From positions 245,043 to 277,493 of the forward strand of contig JH153156.1 of the NCBI GenBank assembly GCA_000226015.1: a stretch of DNA of 32,451 bases. The letters run 5' to 3'. Positions within the stretch are counted from its first letter, which is position 1; each line of letters begins with the position of its first letter. This DNA comes from Mnemiopsis leidyi (lineage: Eukaryota; Ctenophora; Tentaculata; Lobata; Bolinopsidae). A model generated the notes under the pieces. It was not told the origin of the DNA. It worked only from the letters and a program-made list of their open reading frames with translations, and did no database searches. This document shows positions 1 through 13,214 of the stretch, one piece after another. The translations under genes and the position numbers were made by a program.

Positions 1-225
1 TGACTGGCATGGTCAAATATTTTTTGACCATTGACCATGAAGTCGTGGCCATAGTTGTGTTTTTTGACCATTGACCTTAAGAAAATTCCGAGGAATCGTG
101 GTCATGGTCAAGTTTTTCGACCATTGACCATGGGGCGAATTCACGTTTGTTAGTGGTCATGGTCATTTTCTTGACCATGGGGTAAATTTCAGGGTGTCAT
201 GGTCATGGTCAGTGCCTTACCCCCA
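1..225. repeat. Tandem repeat of inverted TGGTCA/TGACCA words
   Basis: The first 225 bases repeat a roughly 60-bp pattern in which a TGGTCATGGTCA-type word is followed by a T-run and then by TTGACCATTGACCA. Each unit is therefore close to a palindrome. Spacers differ between units (for example GGGGCGAATTC and GGGGTAAATTTC). I see no coding sense in it. It lies just past the stop codon of the BTB gene, so it could enter that gene's 3' UTR. The array may continue to the left of the window. Confidence 0.75.
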
Positions 226-284
226 CCCCCCTGCTTAGCTATAGCTTTTCGTGCTTGCTGCTTAATACCTATCGTCTGTAAACT

Positions 285-1928
285 TCAAATCTTGTACATG
301 ACACCCAAATTGATATTATTAAAAAAACCGATACCATTACTCTCTGTCCAGCTTATAAATTTTTCAAAAACCACATCTAAATTATTTTGCAGGAATCCGA
401 GCCATGTTAATGGGCACAAAATTGATTTAGAATAGTGTTTCTTCTTCGAAGTCCAATATTTGTGTACACCATAATAAACGTGCATATTTTCAGCACGAAT
501 TTCGCTATGAAAATGCAATAGTGTAGATGTATATTCTTCTTTCTCCGTGCACAGCCTCAGTTTCCACAAGGCAAGATCGCTAGGTACAGTTTCTAGGATA
601 AACCCACACTGTCCGGGAAGATTACAAGACGTTACAGCAGGATGTTTGAATCTGAACATGAATTTGGTTGGTTTCCTCAGTAAACCTATCCACTGTTTTG
701 ATGCAATATATCGTGGTATTTCGGAGCTAAGATAGTAATAGGTTGGATCCTCATTCGATTGCAAACACAATGATGTGAGCGGTACCCCACCAAGACATTC
801 ATAATCCTTGAACGGGAATGGCAGTCTGCTCCACCCCTTTAAACTACGCAGTCCATCCAACAAGTCTGTTAAAATATCATCGTCGACATTGAATATAAGA
901 TTTCTCTGCCCATTCTTGAAACACCGATAACAATTCCAAATAGAGATAGCTTCTACCGCCAGTATTATACTATCAACTTCATCTGATATCAACAGCCACT
1001 GATACACTTCTTCAAACGACATATCCATATTAAGAGAGCGATATAAGTTAGGTATCATGTTAGGTTGCACGTAATCTAACTCAAGAGGAATGGGAGAAAG
1101 AGAAGGGAAAGAAGAAGGCTCGCCACTTTTTATTTTGACCATTTTTGAGTTTTTCTTTAAGAGGCCATAAGTCCATCTCATTTTATCATCCGGTAAATCT
1201 TCAAGTATGTCAAACAACTCATCAAACAAAAGATTATTAGACTGCCTACAAAGTGACAAGTCAGAATGTTCCAGAAGATACTCGAAGTAAACAGGGAGAC
1301 CTTGTTTTAGAACAAGACCTGAAAGTTGTCGAGTAAGAATTTGTACGACAGACTCAACATCATTTCCCGCCAATTCTATCACTAAATCTAACTTCTTTGT
1401 TGATAGTCTACTAGCATTTACAAGATACTCGTCAAAGAACTGGCTTTTCCAGTTAAAACTGTCAATTTTATGAAAACTAATGTTAAGGAAATCTTTTCTC
1501 TCCATATTTTCGTGCTGAAAGGCTCCCTCTTCAAACAGGTATAGCAGGTCTGCGTAATTGGGCTCTTTTATTGATTTAGCTAGTTCAGAAAAGTAGTGAG
1601 AACATTTTTCAACAAGCCACTCTACTTCAAAAACGGATGATATTTTGTTGAAGTCCCTGAAATTTTCCCGAGTAATTTCATCAGCAGTTCCCGAGTAAGC
1701 AGAATCTACGAACAGCCGAACAGCAGCCTCACTAAACTCGAGCATGTCCACAGTGGTCATGTGTAGAGTGGTGGTCATGTGATCAATAACCGGACTGTTG
1801 TATGACAAGATTACAGAACTAGCTGACACCTCCCCTCCCGCCTTAGTTTTTAGAGTAAGATTGCTGTGTGTTGGAGATCTCAGTAAATGTCTTCCGAAAT
1901 CCATCGGGACTGTAACTTTTGGGGCCAT
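285..1928 (-). CDS. Intronless BTB/POZ domain protein, 547 aa
   Basis: A single uninterrupted reading frame with an ATG start at 1928 and TGA at 285. Residues about 22-115 read like a BTB/POZ domain: a beta strand with LTLKTKAGGEVSASSVILS (the usual 'V.FPAHKAVLAA.SPVF' region), SPVIDHMTTTL, then FSEAAVRLFVDSAYSG, matching the BTB helix pair followed by 'LLDFIYTG'. The long remainder (about 120-547) is helical in the middle and ends in a region with several aromatic and charged residues; I recognise no Kelch, MATH or zinc-finger unit in it. BTB domains mediate dimerisation and often recruit CUL3, but the rest of the protein does not show what this one does. The start is supported by an acceptor-like TTTCAATTCAG three bases before the codon AAG-ATG. 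The gene sits 366 bp downstream of INTS2 on the same strand. BTB assignment is fairly sure; function unknown. Confidence 0.8.
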   Translation of the reverse strand: MAPKVTVPMDFGRHLLRSPTHSNLTLKTKAGGEVSASSVILSYNSPVIDHMTTTLHMTTVDMLEFSEAAVRLFVDSAYSGTADEITRENFRDFNKISSVFEVEWLVEKCSHYFSELAKSIKEPNYADLLYLFEEGAFQHENMERKDFLNISFHKIDSFNWKSQFFDEYLVNASRLSTKKLDLVIELAGNDVESVVQILTRQLSGLVLKQGLPVYFEYLLEHSDLSLCRQSNNLLFDELFDILEDLPDDKMRWTYGLLKKNSKMVKIKSGEPSSFPSLSPIPLELDYVQPNMIPNLYRSLNMDMSFEEVYQWLLISDEVDSIILAVEAISIWNCYRCFKNGQRNLIFNVDDDILTDLLDGLRSLKGWSRLPFPFKDYECLGGVPLTSLCLQSNEDPTYYYLSSEIPRYIASKQWIGLLRKPTKFMFRFKHPAVTSCNLPGQCGFILETVPSDLALWKLRLCTEKEEYTSTLLHFHSEIRAENMHVYYGVHKYWTSKKKHYSKSILCPLTWLGFLQNNLDVVFEKFISWTESNGIGFFNNINLGVMYKI

Positions 1929-2294
1929 CTTCTGAATTGAAATAGTGTGAAGTTTATTCTGGTATTGATAAAGTTCCCATCCACAAGCAAAATATTAGAA
2001 AAAATAATTGAGTTTTCGGTAATCCAGAAATGGCACTTTGAAACGGGATTTCATGGACAGTTTTATAATGGGTAGATCATAATTGGGAGAAAATTTTACA
2101 TTCAGTTCACTTTGGATGTAACATAATACTGCTATACACTACACTGTATTTCGGTTTAAAAGGTGAAATAATTAAAAACAGCGGTAAATCTTAATGACGA
2201 GGTCTATTAAGACTGTACAGTGTACATGGGTCAGCAATCTACCAAATCGAATAGCCTACTGTAGTTAAAGTTTAGCCAAAAAATCAGCAGGCCT
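1929..2294. other. Short spacer between INTS2 and the BTB gene
   Basis: No open frame of note. It must hold the 3' end of the INTS2 transcript and the 5' region of the BTB gene, both on the minus strand. The only pointed signal is a pyrimidine-rich TTTCAATTCAG (minus strand, about 1932-1942) just before the BTB start. Confidence 0.5.
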
Positions 2295-5200
2295 TTAAGA
2301 TCCCTTCATCCTAGTTAAAATATCGGTTGTTATTTTTTGAAAAGCTTGATCAATTTTATGCATAGGATTACCGGACCAATTGTCCCCTGAATGAACTTTT
2401 AGTTTATGTTTGATAGAGTCAGCATCATATTTAAACATCAATTTCTTCTGAATAACCAATAATCTGGTTATAGGATCGGCTAATGGAGGAAAAGCTTTAG
2501 ATATCCTAACCAAACTTTCCAGCGAAAGTAAAGTCCAGAGTGTGGAGAGCTGGCTGGTCTGGGATATAGCCCACTGTAACATCTCGTTACACGCCTGTAA
2601 AGTCTGCTGGATGGGGTACTGGACGGCAAGGTATGACAGCAGACAAACAGCAAACAGTTGCTTCTGTATGGAGGGCTGCTGCAGCATGTTGGAGGTGAAC
2701 TTACAAGCCACGTGGAGAGAGGGAACACCGTTAACTACTCCCTCAATCTGGTCCAGCTTGAAGGTCTGCCAGCATACCAGCTTACTCAAACCGTCGTTGT
2801 TGATGAAGAAGTCGTGAAGAAAGTTGTAGATCAGAGCACTGTTCTCGTACACGTGGTCTGCTTCTATAGCAGTTGTGTCAGTCTGACGCGACTTAGGGTT
2901 GGATGTAAGGTCTAACAAGAGCTGAACAATCGCGGAATTTTGGAGTGTTAAGTAGAAATTTTTGTTCTCCGCGTGCTCCTTGGCCTTGTTGGCGTGCGGA
3001 GGATCACGCTCGTCCAATCTAGCTTTACACAACGACAAATACCCTTTCAAGATGTGCAGCAAGATCTTCACTCCAAGGGAACTTTTTGTGATGTGTTCTG
3101 GTATCTGGAAGAGTTGGAGAGGGTTCGCCCACAAGTCGTCCTCGGTAAGTTTGGGGTTGACAAGAGTTCTGGCGGTGTTTAACCAAGTTTGTTGGGGGTT
3201 GAGAGCTGCACTCTTCTCCCAGAGCAGGATGAATCTTCCCTGAACTCTGAAGCCATGTTTAACGACGTGAGGAACACACTGGGCAACTATTTCACTAGGT
3301 ATAAACTCGTGGCGTCTCTTCAACATGTTCCTGATCAGATAGTAACTCCTACTCTCATCTCCTCTCTCTAATGAGTCCATGATCTGCTGCAGATACTCCC
3401 GCACATCGAACTCCTCTGAGTTCTTGCCCAACTTGGAGACGTGGGCCTTAGCCTCATCCTCTGCCAGCAGCTCCTGAGGATCGCAGAGGAAGGGAAACTG
3501 AGAGACAAGGAGTTTGAGGAATGTAGGGTAGACGGCAGAGTACTGGGCAATGTTATTGCGCGTGTGCAGCAGGAGAGTTTTAGCAGAGTCGTCTCCTAGC
3601 AACGATTCAGAGTACTCGTGTGGCAGAGGCATCGTGCTGCGCTGCGCCTCTACCTTGACTTTTAGATCAGATAAGCCTTTACGGTAGAGCAGGAGGTAGT
3701 AGAACGCTAGAACACGACACGACATGCTGTTGGACGGGGAGAGTAGAGATGATAGCTCTGTTTCGGATATTCCTGACATCGACTTACCTGAATTTCAATG
3801 AAAGAAATTAAAAATCAAAGGTTGCTCAATGACTGCAAATTTGTTATGAATTAAAGGGCTTAAAGGATCCAAATACACGAATAAAGGCGCTATCACTAAC
3901 CCTTGTTGGACATCAAGAAGTTAACACTGCCACTGATTAGTTCACACAGGACGGCCGGTACAGGTTCCTCAGTCTCGCGCAGCTGCTGCGGTAACCACGT
4001 GAACAAGTTGGGTGGACAAGCAGGGGCGCGCGAGTTTATAAGCTGAGATATGCAGTGTACTGGCAGGTAGCCAGTAACCAGACCAGACAATCTGGGTGTA
4101 ACTGGCACGTTAGTCAGAGCGGAGACAATTTGTTCTTCACTCTGTATCTGGGACCACAGTGTTTGTATTGTAGCTGCGTGACCTGAATTATTAACAATGT
4201 CAGTGTTTGTATTGTAGTTGTGGAACACATGGCTGATGTGTTATATTTTCAGGTCGTGATCATGAGACTTACCGGTAGAGACATTGATATTAAGTCCGGT
4301 AGTTTGAGAGAGAATAGGTCCTATCATCTCGTAGGTTCCACTGTAAAGATGCATGCCGGTGAGAAGGATAAGTTCTCCTTTCCTTCCCCCTTGGTAGGAA
4401 TGGTTCAGCAGTTCAGTCAGCCACCTTCTTATCATGTTTCCCACCTTCAGACAGAATCAGAATTTATTGCACACTGAGATCTTGATAAGAAAACTGCAAA
4501 TCAAATATCATTTATGAATATGATACGGACGAACACTCTATTAAGGCAAGTCTAGGAATTACAAAATGAGATAATCTGTCTTGAAAAGGACAATGGGAGT
4601 GTTAGAGGTATGAAGCCTATGTTCCGACCTCAGTGTTGGGGTTGAGAGAGGTGCAGGACATGTACAGAGACAGAGACAGTTTGATAAACAGGTCACCCTC
4701 TTCTCCAGCAGGAGGCTTGTGTAACATCAGACTGACCAGCTCCCTCGTTTCCCGGGGTTGCAGTGATAACCTGCACGGTTTAGATAGTTTGACTAAAATA
4801 GCTATTGTCCTTCTTTTCTGATCAAGTGTTACAGTCTCCTTAATGTAGTTGTGGAACTGTTGTATGGTGGAGCTAAAAGTGACCTGTGTTAACGGTTTAC
4901 CTGCATGTATTCACGATGTTAAGATACAAAATGAGAAGGTGGTTCGCTCTTGAAACCTGGGCCTCAGTTAGAGTCTTAATACTTTTCTCCGTTTGTTGGC
5001 ATGCTTTTGTCATCTCCTCTTGGATCGTATCGTCAAGAAATGAACAATAGAATGAATCTGCAGAAGTTTAATGTTTCAAGTTCACACTGAATTTCATAGG
5101 TAACAATAACCAGATCAATCAAGTACCGATATGACATGTTTGATGCCTACTTAAAACTGTTTTTAAAAATTCTCATTTTTAAAACAATGAAACAAAAAAA

Positions 5201-6872
5201 TCAGCACCCACCCTCCGGGTCCTTAGACTTTTCAGGAGTGAGCGGAGTAGGGGTACCAGAACTGTTTCCACTGTTAGCACTACCAGAACTGCTGGTACCA
5301 CTAGACTCTTCTGTGCATTGCACTGCTGACACCAGCTCTATCAGCCCTTCTCTAAAGTCTGAGAACCGCACTAACTTCTCAAATACTTTACTCTGAAAAA
5401 TTAGGGACCGCTAGCTTATCTTAACGGTACGTAAATTGTGTCATATCATGACGTCACCACATAATAATAAAAATCTCCTCAAAAACTAAAACTACATATA
5501 AAATAAGGTGCTATTTCTAATTTTAAAAAAGTAAGACTGCTCCAGCAGCTAACCTCGGTCTTGATAAAGTCGATAACGGGAGCAGTTTCTCTCTCGGAAA
5601 ACAAAGACAAGATCAGTTTATCTTGCGGACATTTCACGTCCTCGGGAGTCAGGAGGGATTGAACCACTAAACGCTTCCGTATGTTATTTATACTGTGCAG
5701 AGTTATGTATTGCCCTGAATCTGGTACCAGGGTCGCAATCCCACGCAAGTAACCTAGAACTTTCTGTAGAAAATACAGAGGGCTAACATGGAGAAAAACT
5801 TAAATCCTGCTGATATATATCTATATAATATGCACTGATTTTTTTTATTTTACGAAATTTTGGTTTTTGTAATATTTTATTGCTTTAAAGTTTTAAAGTG
5901 AATCGTTCTGAGATTACAGTTTTGGAATAACAATTTAATTCATTCAACACTGATATGACCAAATATAATTTCTGGTTTCCTATTTATCCTTGATAACTGA
6001 CTTGTTCGAGGGCGCCTTTGGACTGAACAAACAGGTCAACAAAACAGTGCAGCACTTCGATGTATCTCTCAGGGTTGTTAACTACTAAGTTGTTAATGTA
6101 GTAACTAGTGTCGTTATTGAGGTGTACCAGCAGCATCAGCAGCTCCCTCATGTCAAACACTTCAGGCATTCTGTAACATCTGAAAAACACCAATTTGTTT
6201 CAGGACTCAGAAGTATTTATACTACAGTCAGAAAATCTAGCAATCACTATTGTAATGAATGAAGAGCTAGCAAACATGAATGTAACTTTGATTTGTTAAA
6301 TGTTGATTACAATTGATTATAACAAAAAGAAGAACATACAGGATACACATGACAGCAGATATGAGATCCCGGTAGTCAGTGTAGGATAACAGGTCGCTCC
6401 CCACACTAGACTGCAGATATTGGGACTGCAGATATATCAACTCTGCTGCTATCACTCTAACTTTCGCGTCTACATCGCTCCCAGCAAACACCCAATCTAC
6501 CGTACTCCCACTGCCCGGCATCAACATGGAGTCCTCGCGGCGCGACCCCAACTTCTTACGCAGCTGCTGCTCCTTCACCGCGTCAGACAGCACTTTTGTA
6601 AAGTCATTGACAAAAAGCTTATTAACAGTCGTAGCAAGACCACTCTTGTGGAGGGTTTGGATTATCTTGACACGCTCTGGACCCTCAACAACTTGGAGCA
6701 GCTTACAGAGGTAAGGGAGATAGGGAGCGAGGGAGATGTGATCTTGGTCAGAGAGGGCTGATTCCAGGTCCCCTAGACACAGCTTCTCAAATATGTTGTT
6801 TGGCATGACCTGTTTGACCTTACATAATCCTAGTGGGATAGAGTTTATTAGACCAACTAGACTGTGACTCAT
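2295..6872 (-). CDS. INTS2: Integrator complex subunit 2 (nine exons)
   Basis: Exons, 5' to 3': 6340-6872, 6002-6179, 5554-5763, 5212-5392, about 4957-5057 (or 4915-5057), 4629-4883, 4273-4444, 3901-4182 and 2295-3787. All phases agree and give about 1134-1148 aa, close to the roughly 1200 aa of vertebrate INTS2. Recognisable INTS2 segments are the N-terminal KEQQLRKKLGSRREDSML, the middle ITGF/VTGYLPVHCISQLINSR stretch, and the C-terminal block from FLHDFFINNDGLSKLV through VNGVPSLHVACKF and QPSIQKQLFAVCLLSYLAVQY to VRISKAFPPL. INTS2 is an alpha-helical scaffold of the nuclear Integrator complex, which cleaves nascent snRNA and other RNA polymerase II transcripts. The fourth exon carries a Ser/Gly/Thr-rich insert (about 307-340) not typical of the family. 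The ATG at 6872 directly follows an acceptor-like ATATACAG. The junction between exons five and six is unresolved (see findings). Confidence 0.92.
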
Positions 6873-7382
6873 CTGTATATATTGGGGGATTGAAAGGAAA
6901 TTATCTATGGCTTAAATAGTATTGTGTGTATCAATCCGTAGATCATAAAGAAATGAAACGCTTCCAGAAAAAAGTTAAGTCTATAATCATGAATCTGAAT
7001 TTTTAATCATATTTATAAAGAAACAGACACACTACTACTGTACCATTTTCACGATAAAGATAGTTTAGATAATTAAAATTGAAAGTACAATGAGGAAAAA
7101 ATTAAGAATCATTAAAAAATAAAATATTAAAAGTTTTAAACTTTGCATGTGAACAGTTTATTTATGAAGAATAAAGGAGATTAAATTGACATCAATATCA
7201 AAACCTACAAAACTAAATATCAATAATTTTTACTTTTACAAAAAATATGTATGTATTGAGCACCGTGTCGGCGTCAAATGCTTCAAAAAACAGTTTAAAG
7301 ATTAAGTTTTATAATGATACACTACAGCTGATCAGGTAATAGTAAAACACAGCGATGTATTTATAACAGTAACTGTCAGTCC
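6873..7382. other. A/T-rich spacer between SQOR and INTS2
   Basis: Contains no convincing exon. The sequence is strongly A/T-rich with many short A- and T-runs. It lies between the SQOR stop (7383) and the INTS2 start (6872), both on the minus strand, so it holds a 3' UTR and a promoter or leader region I cannot delimit. Confidence 0.5.
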
Positions 7383-9791
<2,409 letters not shown>

Positions 9792-10214
9792 GATTTCAAA
9801 TTTAGTTTAATTTCATGTATGTGACTGCTCTTATCCATGATTTTCTAAATGCCATGTTCAGTATTTTTCCAAAATTTTCATTTCATGAAGTAAACATTAA
9901 AGTTGAAAGAATGCCATATTATATTTACATTGAATTAAAATCGTTGATGGGTTTAATATCTATATAATAATATAATAATCTTTTCTCATTTCAAATTGAC
10001 AAATAAATTGTTTCATTGAATTTTCTATATACTATCCACAACTAATTTATTCCATGATTGTATTTTTATGGATAGAACCAATAATTGGCACTGAATGAAA
10101 TTAAATTTAGAACCACAATAATAACTCTACCAAGGGGCTGAAAGTGTTAAACCTATGACAAAAGGATATCTGTATTGAATTTCATCAGGTGACTCAATTC
10201 TGATTGAAAGGTGC
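9792..10214. other. Spacer between SLX1 and SQOR
   Basis: A/T-rich, no exon seen. It must contain the SLX1 3' end and the 5' region of SQOR, both on the minus strand. I see no clear core promoter or repeated motif. Confidence 0.5.
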
Positions 10215-10964
10215 TCACAAATGTTGTGAAAGAGTATCAGCCCAGTGTGTGTTCTGATCATTAGTACTTATCTGTTTATTTGATCTCCTTCTGTATCTTA
10301 CCATTTCTCCCCACAATTGAGGGGAATTACACTGTGGACATGTACCAGAAACTGGCAATAAATCAGTACTAGAGACCCATTTTTCAGCTAAACAAATAAG
10401 ATGAAATATGCACTGATTGTGAACACAATATATACTTGTGTCTTTGAGTACAGATGCTTTACAAACAAAACAAATTGAACAAGTTCCATCAGCTTCCTCA
10501 GACTCTCCCATTTCTGATTGATCTTCGATTGGTCCCAATGCAATGGGCATATGAAGAGGTGGAACAAGTGGCAGTTTATATTCACTTCTAAGCCATTGAA
10601 CAGTCAAAGGTAACTTATTCCATGGAGCTGTATTGAGCATTCGCTCTAAGACACGAATCTGATATTGAACACCATTATCAGTCTTTTTCTTTTGCCAATC
10701 ATACATTTTGAGCCTGACAGATATCTTGGGATTTTGCCAAGCCCATTCAAATCTTAATCCAGCAGTTCTGTTGGGAAAATTGTGAACACAAAGGATCATA
10801 TCCCATGGAGCATATTTAGCAGTTTTATGAGCCCCACCTTTCTTGAATCTGTTATGTTGAAGTATTCTCCGACCAGGCAGAACTGTGTAACCTATGTATG
10901 TGCCTCGCACACTTTTGTTGTTTTCAATGCTACATAGAAGATATACGCCATGGAAGTTTGACAT
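10215..10964 (-). CDS. SLX1: Structure-specific endonuclease subunit SLX1, intronless
   Basis: One open frame of 249 aa, similar to the usual 250-300 aa. Residues 1-85 form a GIY-YIG nuclease domain: GVYLL (6-10), TYIGYT (22-27), Arg32-Arg33 followed by ILQHN, KKGGAHKT, and the catalytic glutamate in RFEWAWQ (Glu about 73). The C-terminal third has the SLX1-type RING/PHD-like zinc finger: CSICFVC, then C-x-H-N-x-C-x-F-H-x-x-C-L, and SGTCPQC near residue 210-216. In the family, SLX1 is the catalytic subunit that, with the SLX4 scaffold, cuts Holliday junctions, 5' flaps and replication-fork structures in the nucleus. All key residues are present, so it should be active. The ATG at 10964 directly follows a pyrimidine-rich TTTCTATTACTTCAG, so a spliced leader or 5' UTR intron is likely. 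Confidence 0.95.
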   Translation of the reverse strand: MSNFHGVYLLCSIENNKSVRGTYIGYTVLPGRRILQHNRFKKGGAHKTAKYAPWDMILCVHNFPNRTAGLRFEWAWQNPKISVRLKMYDWQKKKTDNGVQYQIRVLERMLNTAPWNKLPLTVQWLRSEYKLPLVPPLHMPIALGPIEDQSEMGESEEADGTCSICFVCKASVLKDTSIYCVHNQCIFHLICLAEKWVSSTDLLPVSGTCPQCNSPQLWGEMVRYRRRSNKQISTNDQNTHWADTLSQHL

Positions 10965-11811
10965 CTGAAGTAATAGAAAAGCCTTCTGAAACTGATAGCA
11001 AATAAATATGTGCTGTCATGATTAAAATTGTTAATTACACAAGTAACATTAACATGCATGTTAAGAAATGGGGGACCAAAATTTTGCATTTGTATTTGTA
11101 TTTCTTACACCTGTACCCAGGCTTTTACAGTTATACTGAAGGGGCTCCTGGAAGATTCTAGATTTTTAACGGGGACTCTCCTCGTTTAACCCTCAATCAA
11201 GGTTTCCCAGTCATTCGGCTGGGTCCACCAAAGAAGATTGCATCTGGCAAATGCCCTTAGCGCACTCCTCTAGGATCGGTGGATCTAGGAATCGAACAAT
11301 ATAAACCCCATTTCCAAATTCGAAACAAAGGAATAGTTTACTACATTATGACAAAGTGTTGTAATGTTCTGTCATATCGAAGCAGCTTCTGGTACAGAGT
11401 CAGGACTCTGGTATTGGATGATATTTCAAGTTTTCAAGTTAAACAAGTTTTATTTTCTCGTCTGCGATATTAATTACACATTAGCAATATAAATATATCC
11501 TTCTGCTTTTCACGAAAATATTATCAAATTTACATAAAAACTTCTAACGTCTAGTACATCCATAAATGATTAATTTGATTTGATTTGAAACTTTTATCGA
11601 AGAAGTATAAATCCCATTATATATTTAAGTGTCGATTTCAAGAACACCTTTCGAAAAAATACACGATAATATGAAAGAAATATCAATAAAACTCTATTTT
11701 ATATTTGAACTGCTCACTGACATTGGTTAGCTATCCTTTCATTATTAATAGTTGGCTACGAATTTCACCATTAAGTGTACAGATCGATAAAAGCGTCTGT
11801 TAACTTTTAGC
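10965..11811. other. Non-coding sequence upstream of SLX1
   Basis: No gene seen. The part near 11100-11300 contains moderately G/C-rich sequence ending in GGAATCGAAC, which faintly recalls a pol III B box, but no A box pairs with it. The rest is A/T-rich. Confidence 0.4.
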
Positions 11812-11881
11812 TTGCCAGACATATCCTGACCTGCTGCCACAGAGCGGCAGCCCCCATGCGCGCAGCAACAACGCAAGACAA
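11812..11881 (+). mobile_element. Short hairpin element, copy A, with 8-bp direct repeats
   Basis: A 70-bp segment starting TTGCCAGAC and ending GCAAGACAA, with a central core CCTGCTGCC...GCGGCAGCCCCC that can form a hairpin. The identical 8-mer CTTTTAGC stands on both sides (11804-11811 and 11882-11889), as expected of a target-site duplication. It shares core, order of motifs and ends with copy B at 13756-13831 (opposite strand). It has no coding capacity, so if mobile it is a non-autonomous, MITE-like element. The superfamily cannot be named from this. Confidence 0.7.
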
Positions 11882-12555
11882 CTTTTAGCTACAAACAATA
11901 AACTGTTGATACGGTTGATTATCAAATCAGAGCCAACGCCAAGTCAAAAGTTCACAGCCAGACAACGGATGGGATTGCTTTATGCTTCTTCCGCACCCTT
12001 GAACTGCTTCGGACATGGTGGTAGCCCACAATATAATTAAAGTCTTAGCCAACATATTTCATTTCATTATTGATAAACATTTTTATGTTTGGGGAAAATT
12101 TGGTGTTCCGCTGTCAGTTAATCACCTCTTTTAGTTGATGTATTGTACTGTGGTTGTAGGGGGTAGGTATTTTAAAATTTTCCTACCATAAATTATTAAC
12201 CTTAATCTTCATTTTTAGACAAGGATGTAGCTGAAGGGGCAGTGTCTAAAGCGGTGGAGGTGGTCCTAATCCCACCCCATCCTGTATTTGTTTGGATGTT
12301 GTTGAGAATTTTATCTTTTTCACATGATTAATAGCTCGGTCTAGTCATTGACTACTTCATATATTGGGTTTTTGATTTCCTTAAACTATAGTATGCTAAA
12401 GAACCCATAGTTTGAACTGTATGCAATATTAGCGGCATTGTCCAATATTGTAAAGACTACATGTCGACAGTAGAACAAAATAGAAACAACCAACAGGTCA
12501 TGCAGTGTTCAGTTTCCGGCCAATAACTTTGCATTTGGATCACAAATGTAGTGGC
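11882..12555. other. Non-coding sequence
   Basis: No exon, RNA gene or strong repeat recognised. Composition is ordinary A/T-rich intergenic sequence with a purine-rich patch near 12220-12290. Confidence 0.4.
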
Positions 12556-12764
12556 ATGCAATTAAGCATTAGTATTGACTCAGTTGAATATGGAATACTA
12601 TTTGTAGTCACTGCCTAAGTGTAAGTATCAGTCAAGGATGCAAGTAGTTAATTATGGATATGCAATAAAGCATTAGTATTGACTCAGTTGAATATGGAAT
12701 ACTATTTGTAGTCACTGCCTAAGTGTAAGTATCAGTCAAGGATGCAAGTAGTTAATTATGGATA
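12556..12764. repeat. Two-copy tandem duplication, period 104 bp
   Basis: The stretch beginning GCATTAGTATTGACTCAG at 12566 recurs at 12670 and stays essentially identical through TTAATTATGGATA. Near-identity indicates a recent duplication (or an assembly duplication). Nothing coding is seen in it. It ends about 40 bp before the LINE fragment. Confidence 0.85.
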
Positions 12765-12807
12765 GAAATTAAATTCTAGTTTTAAAGACGGATAAATACT
12801 TAGCATG

Positions 12808-13214
12808 CTCGATCGCCCGCAGGGCACGTTCAGACCGCTGTGTGAATCTCCTACCAAAGAAAATTATAGCTATGCTTTTTTGAAAGATAAATTGTATTCA
12901 GATGAGGGATTTAGATTGAAATCTAATTATGAAAAGAAGCTTACTAACAATCTTAAGACTAATTGTAAAGGTTTTTACAGCTATTTACGTAACAAGAGGC
13001 AGTTGAAAACAGGTGTTCCCACGCTTGAGAGAGACGATGGTTCAAGGACGGGCAGTGCTGCTGAAAGTGCTGAAGCTCTAGCAGAAGCATTCAGTTCAAT
13101 ATTTGTTCATGAGCCAGAGGACCTTCCAAGTGCGGAGAGACCTGAATTTAAATCTGAAGCAGATATTCTTGGAGATATTAATGTAACATTCGACAAAGTA
13201 AAACATGAACTAGA
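12808..13214 (+). mobile_element. Fragment of a non-LTR retrotransposon ORF2
   Basis: An open frame with the wording of the linker between the endonuclease and reverse-transcriptase domains of LINE ORF2 proteins: a lysine-rich GFYSYLRNKRQLKTGVPTL, then DDGSRTGSAAESAEALAEAF, then SSIFVHEPEDLP, the familiar 'W.YI...K....I..L...DG....D...A..L..FFSSVF' layout. No catalytic reverse-transcriptase motif is reached because the frame runs into the ten-N gap at 13215. After the gap the frame soon stops and the sequence no longer looks like a LINE. The 5' end is also missing (no endonuclease domain), so this is a truncated copy. Assignment to a LINE clade is not possible here. Confidence 0.7.

Noticed and set aside
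2542..3371. Several plus-strand frames of 60-93 codons
   Set aside because: They lie opposite the last INTS2 exon, which is supported by family-level similarity; shadows of the real frame.
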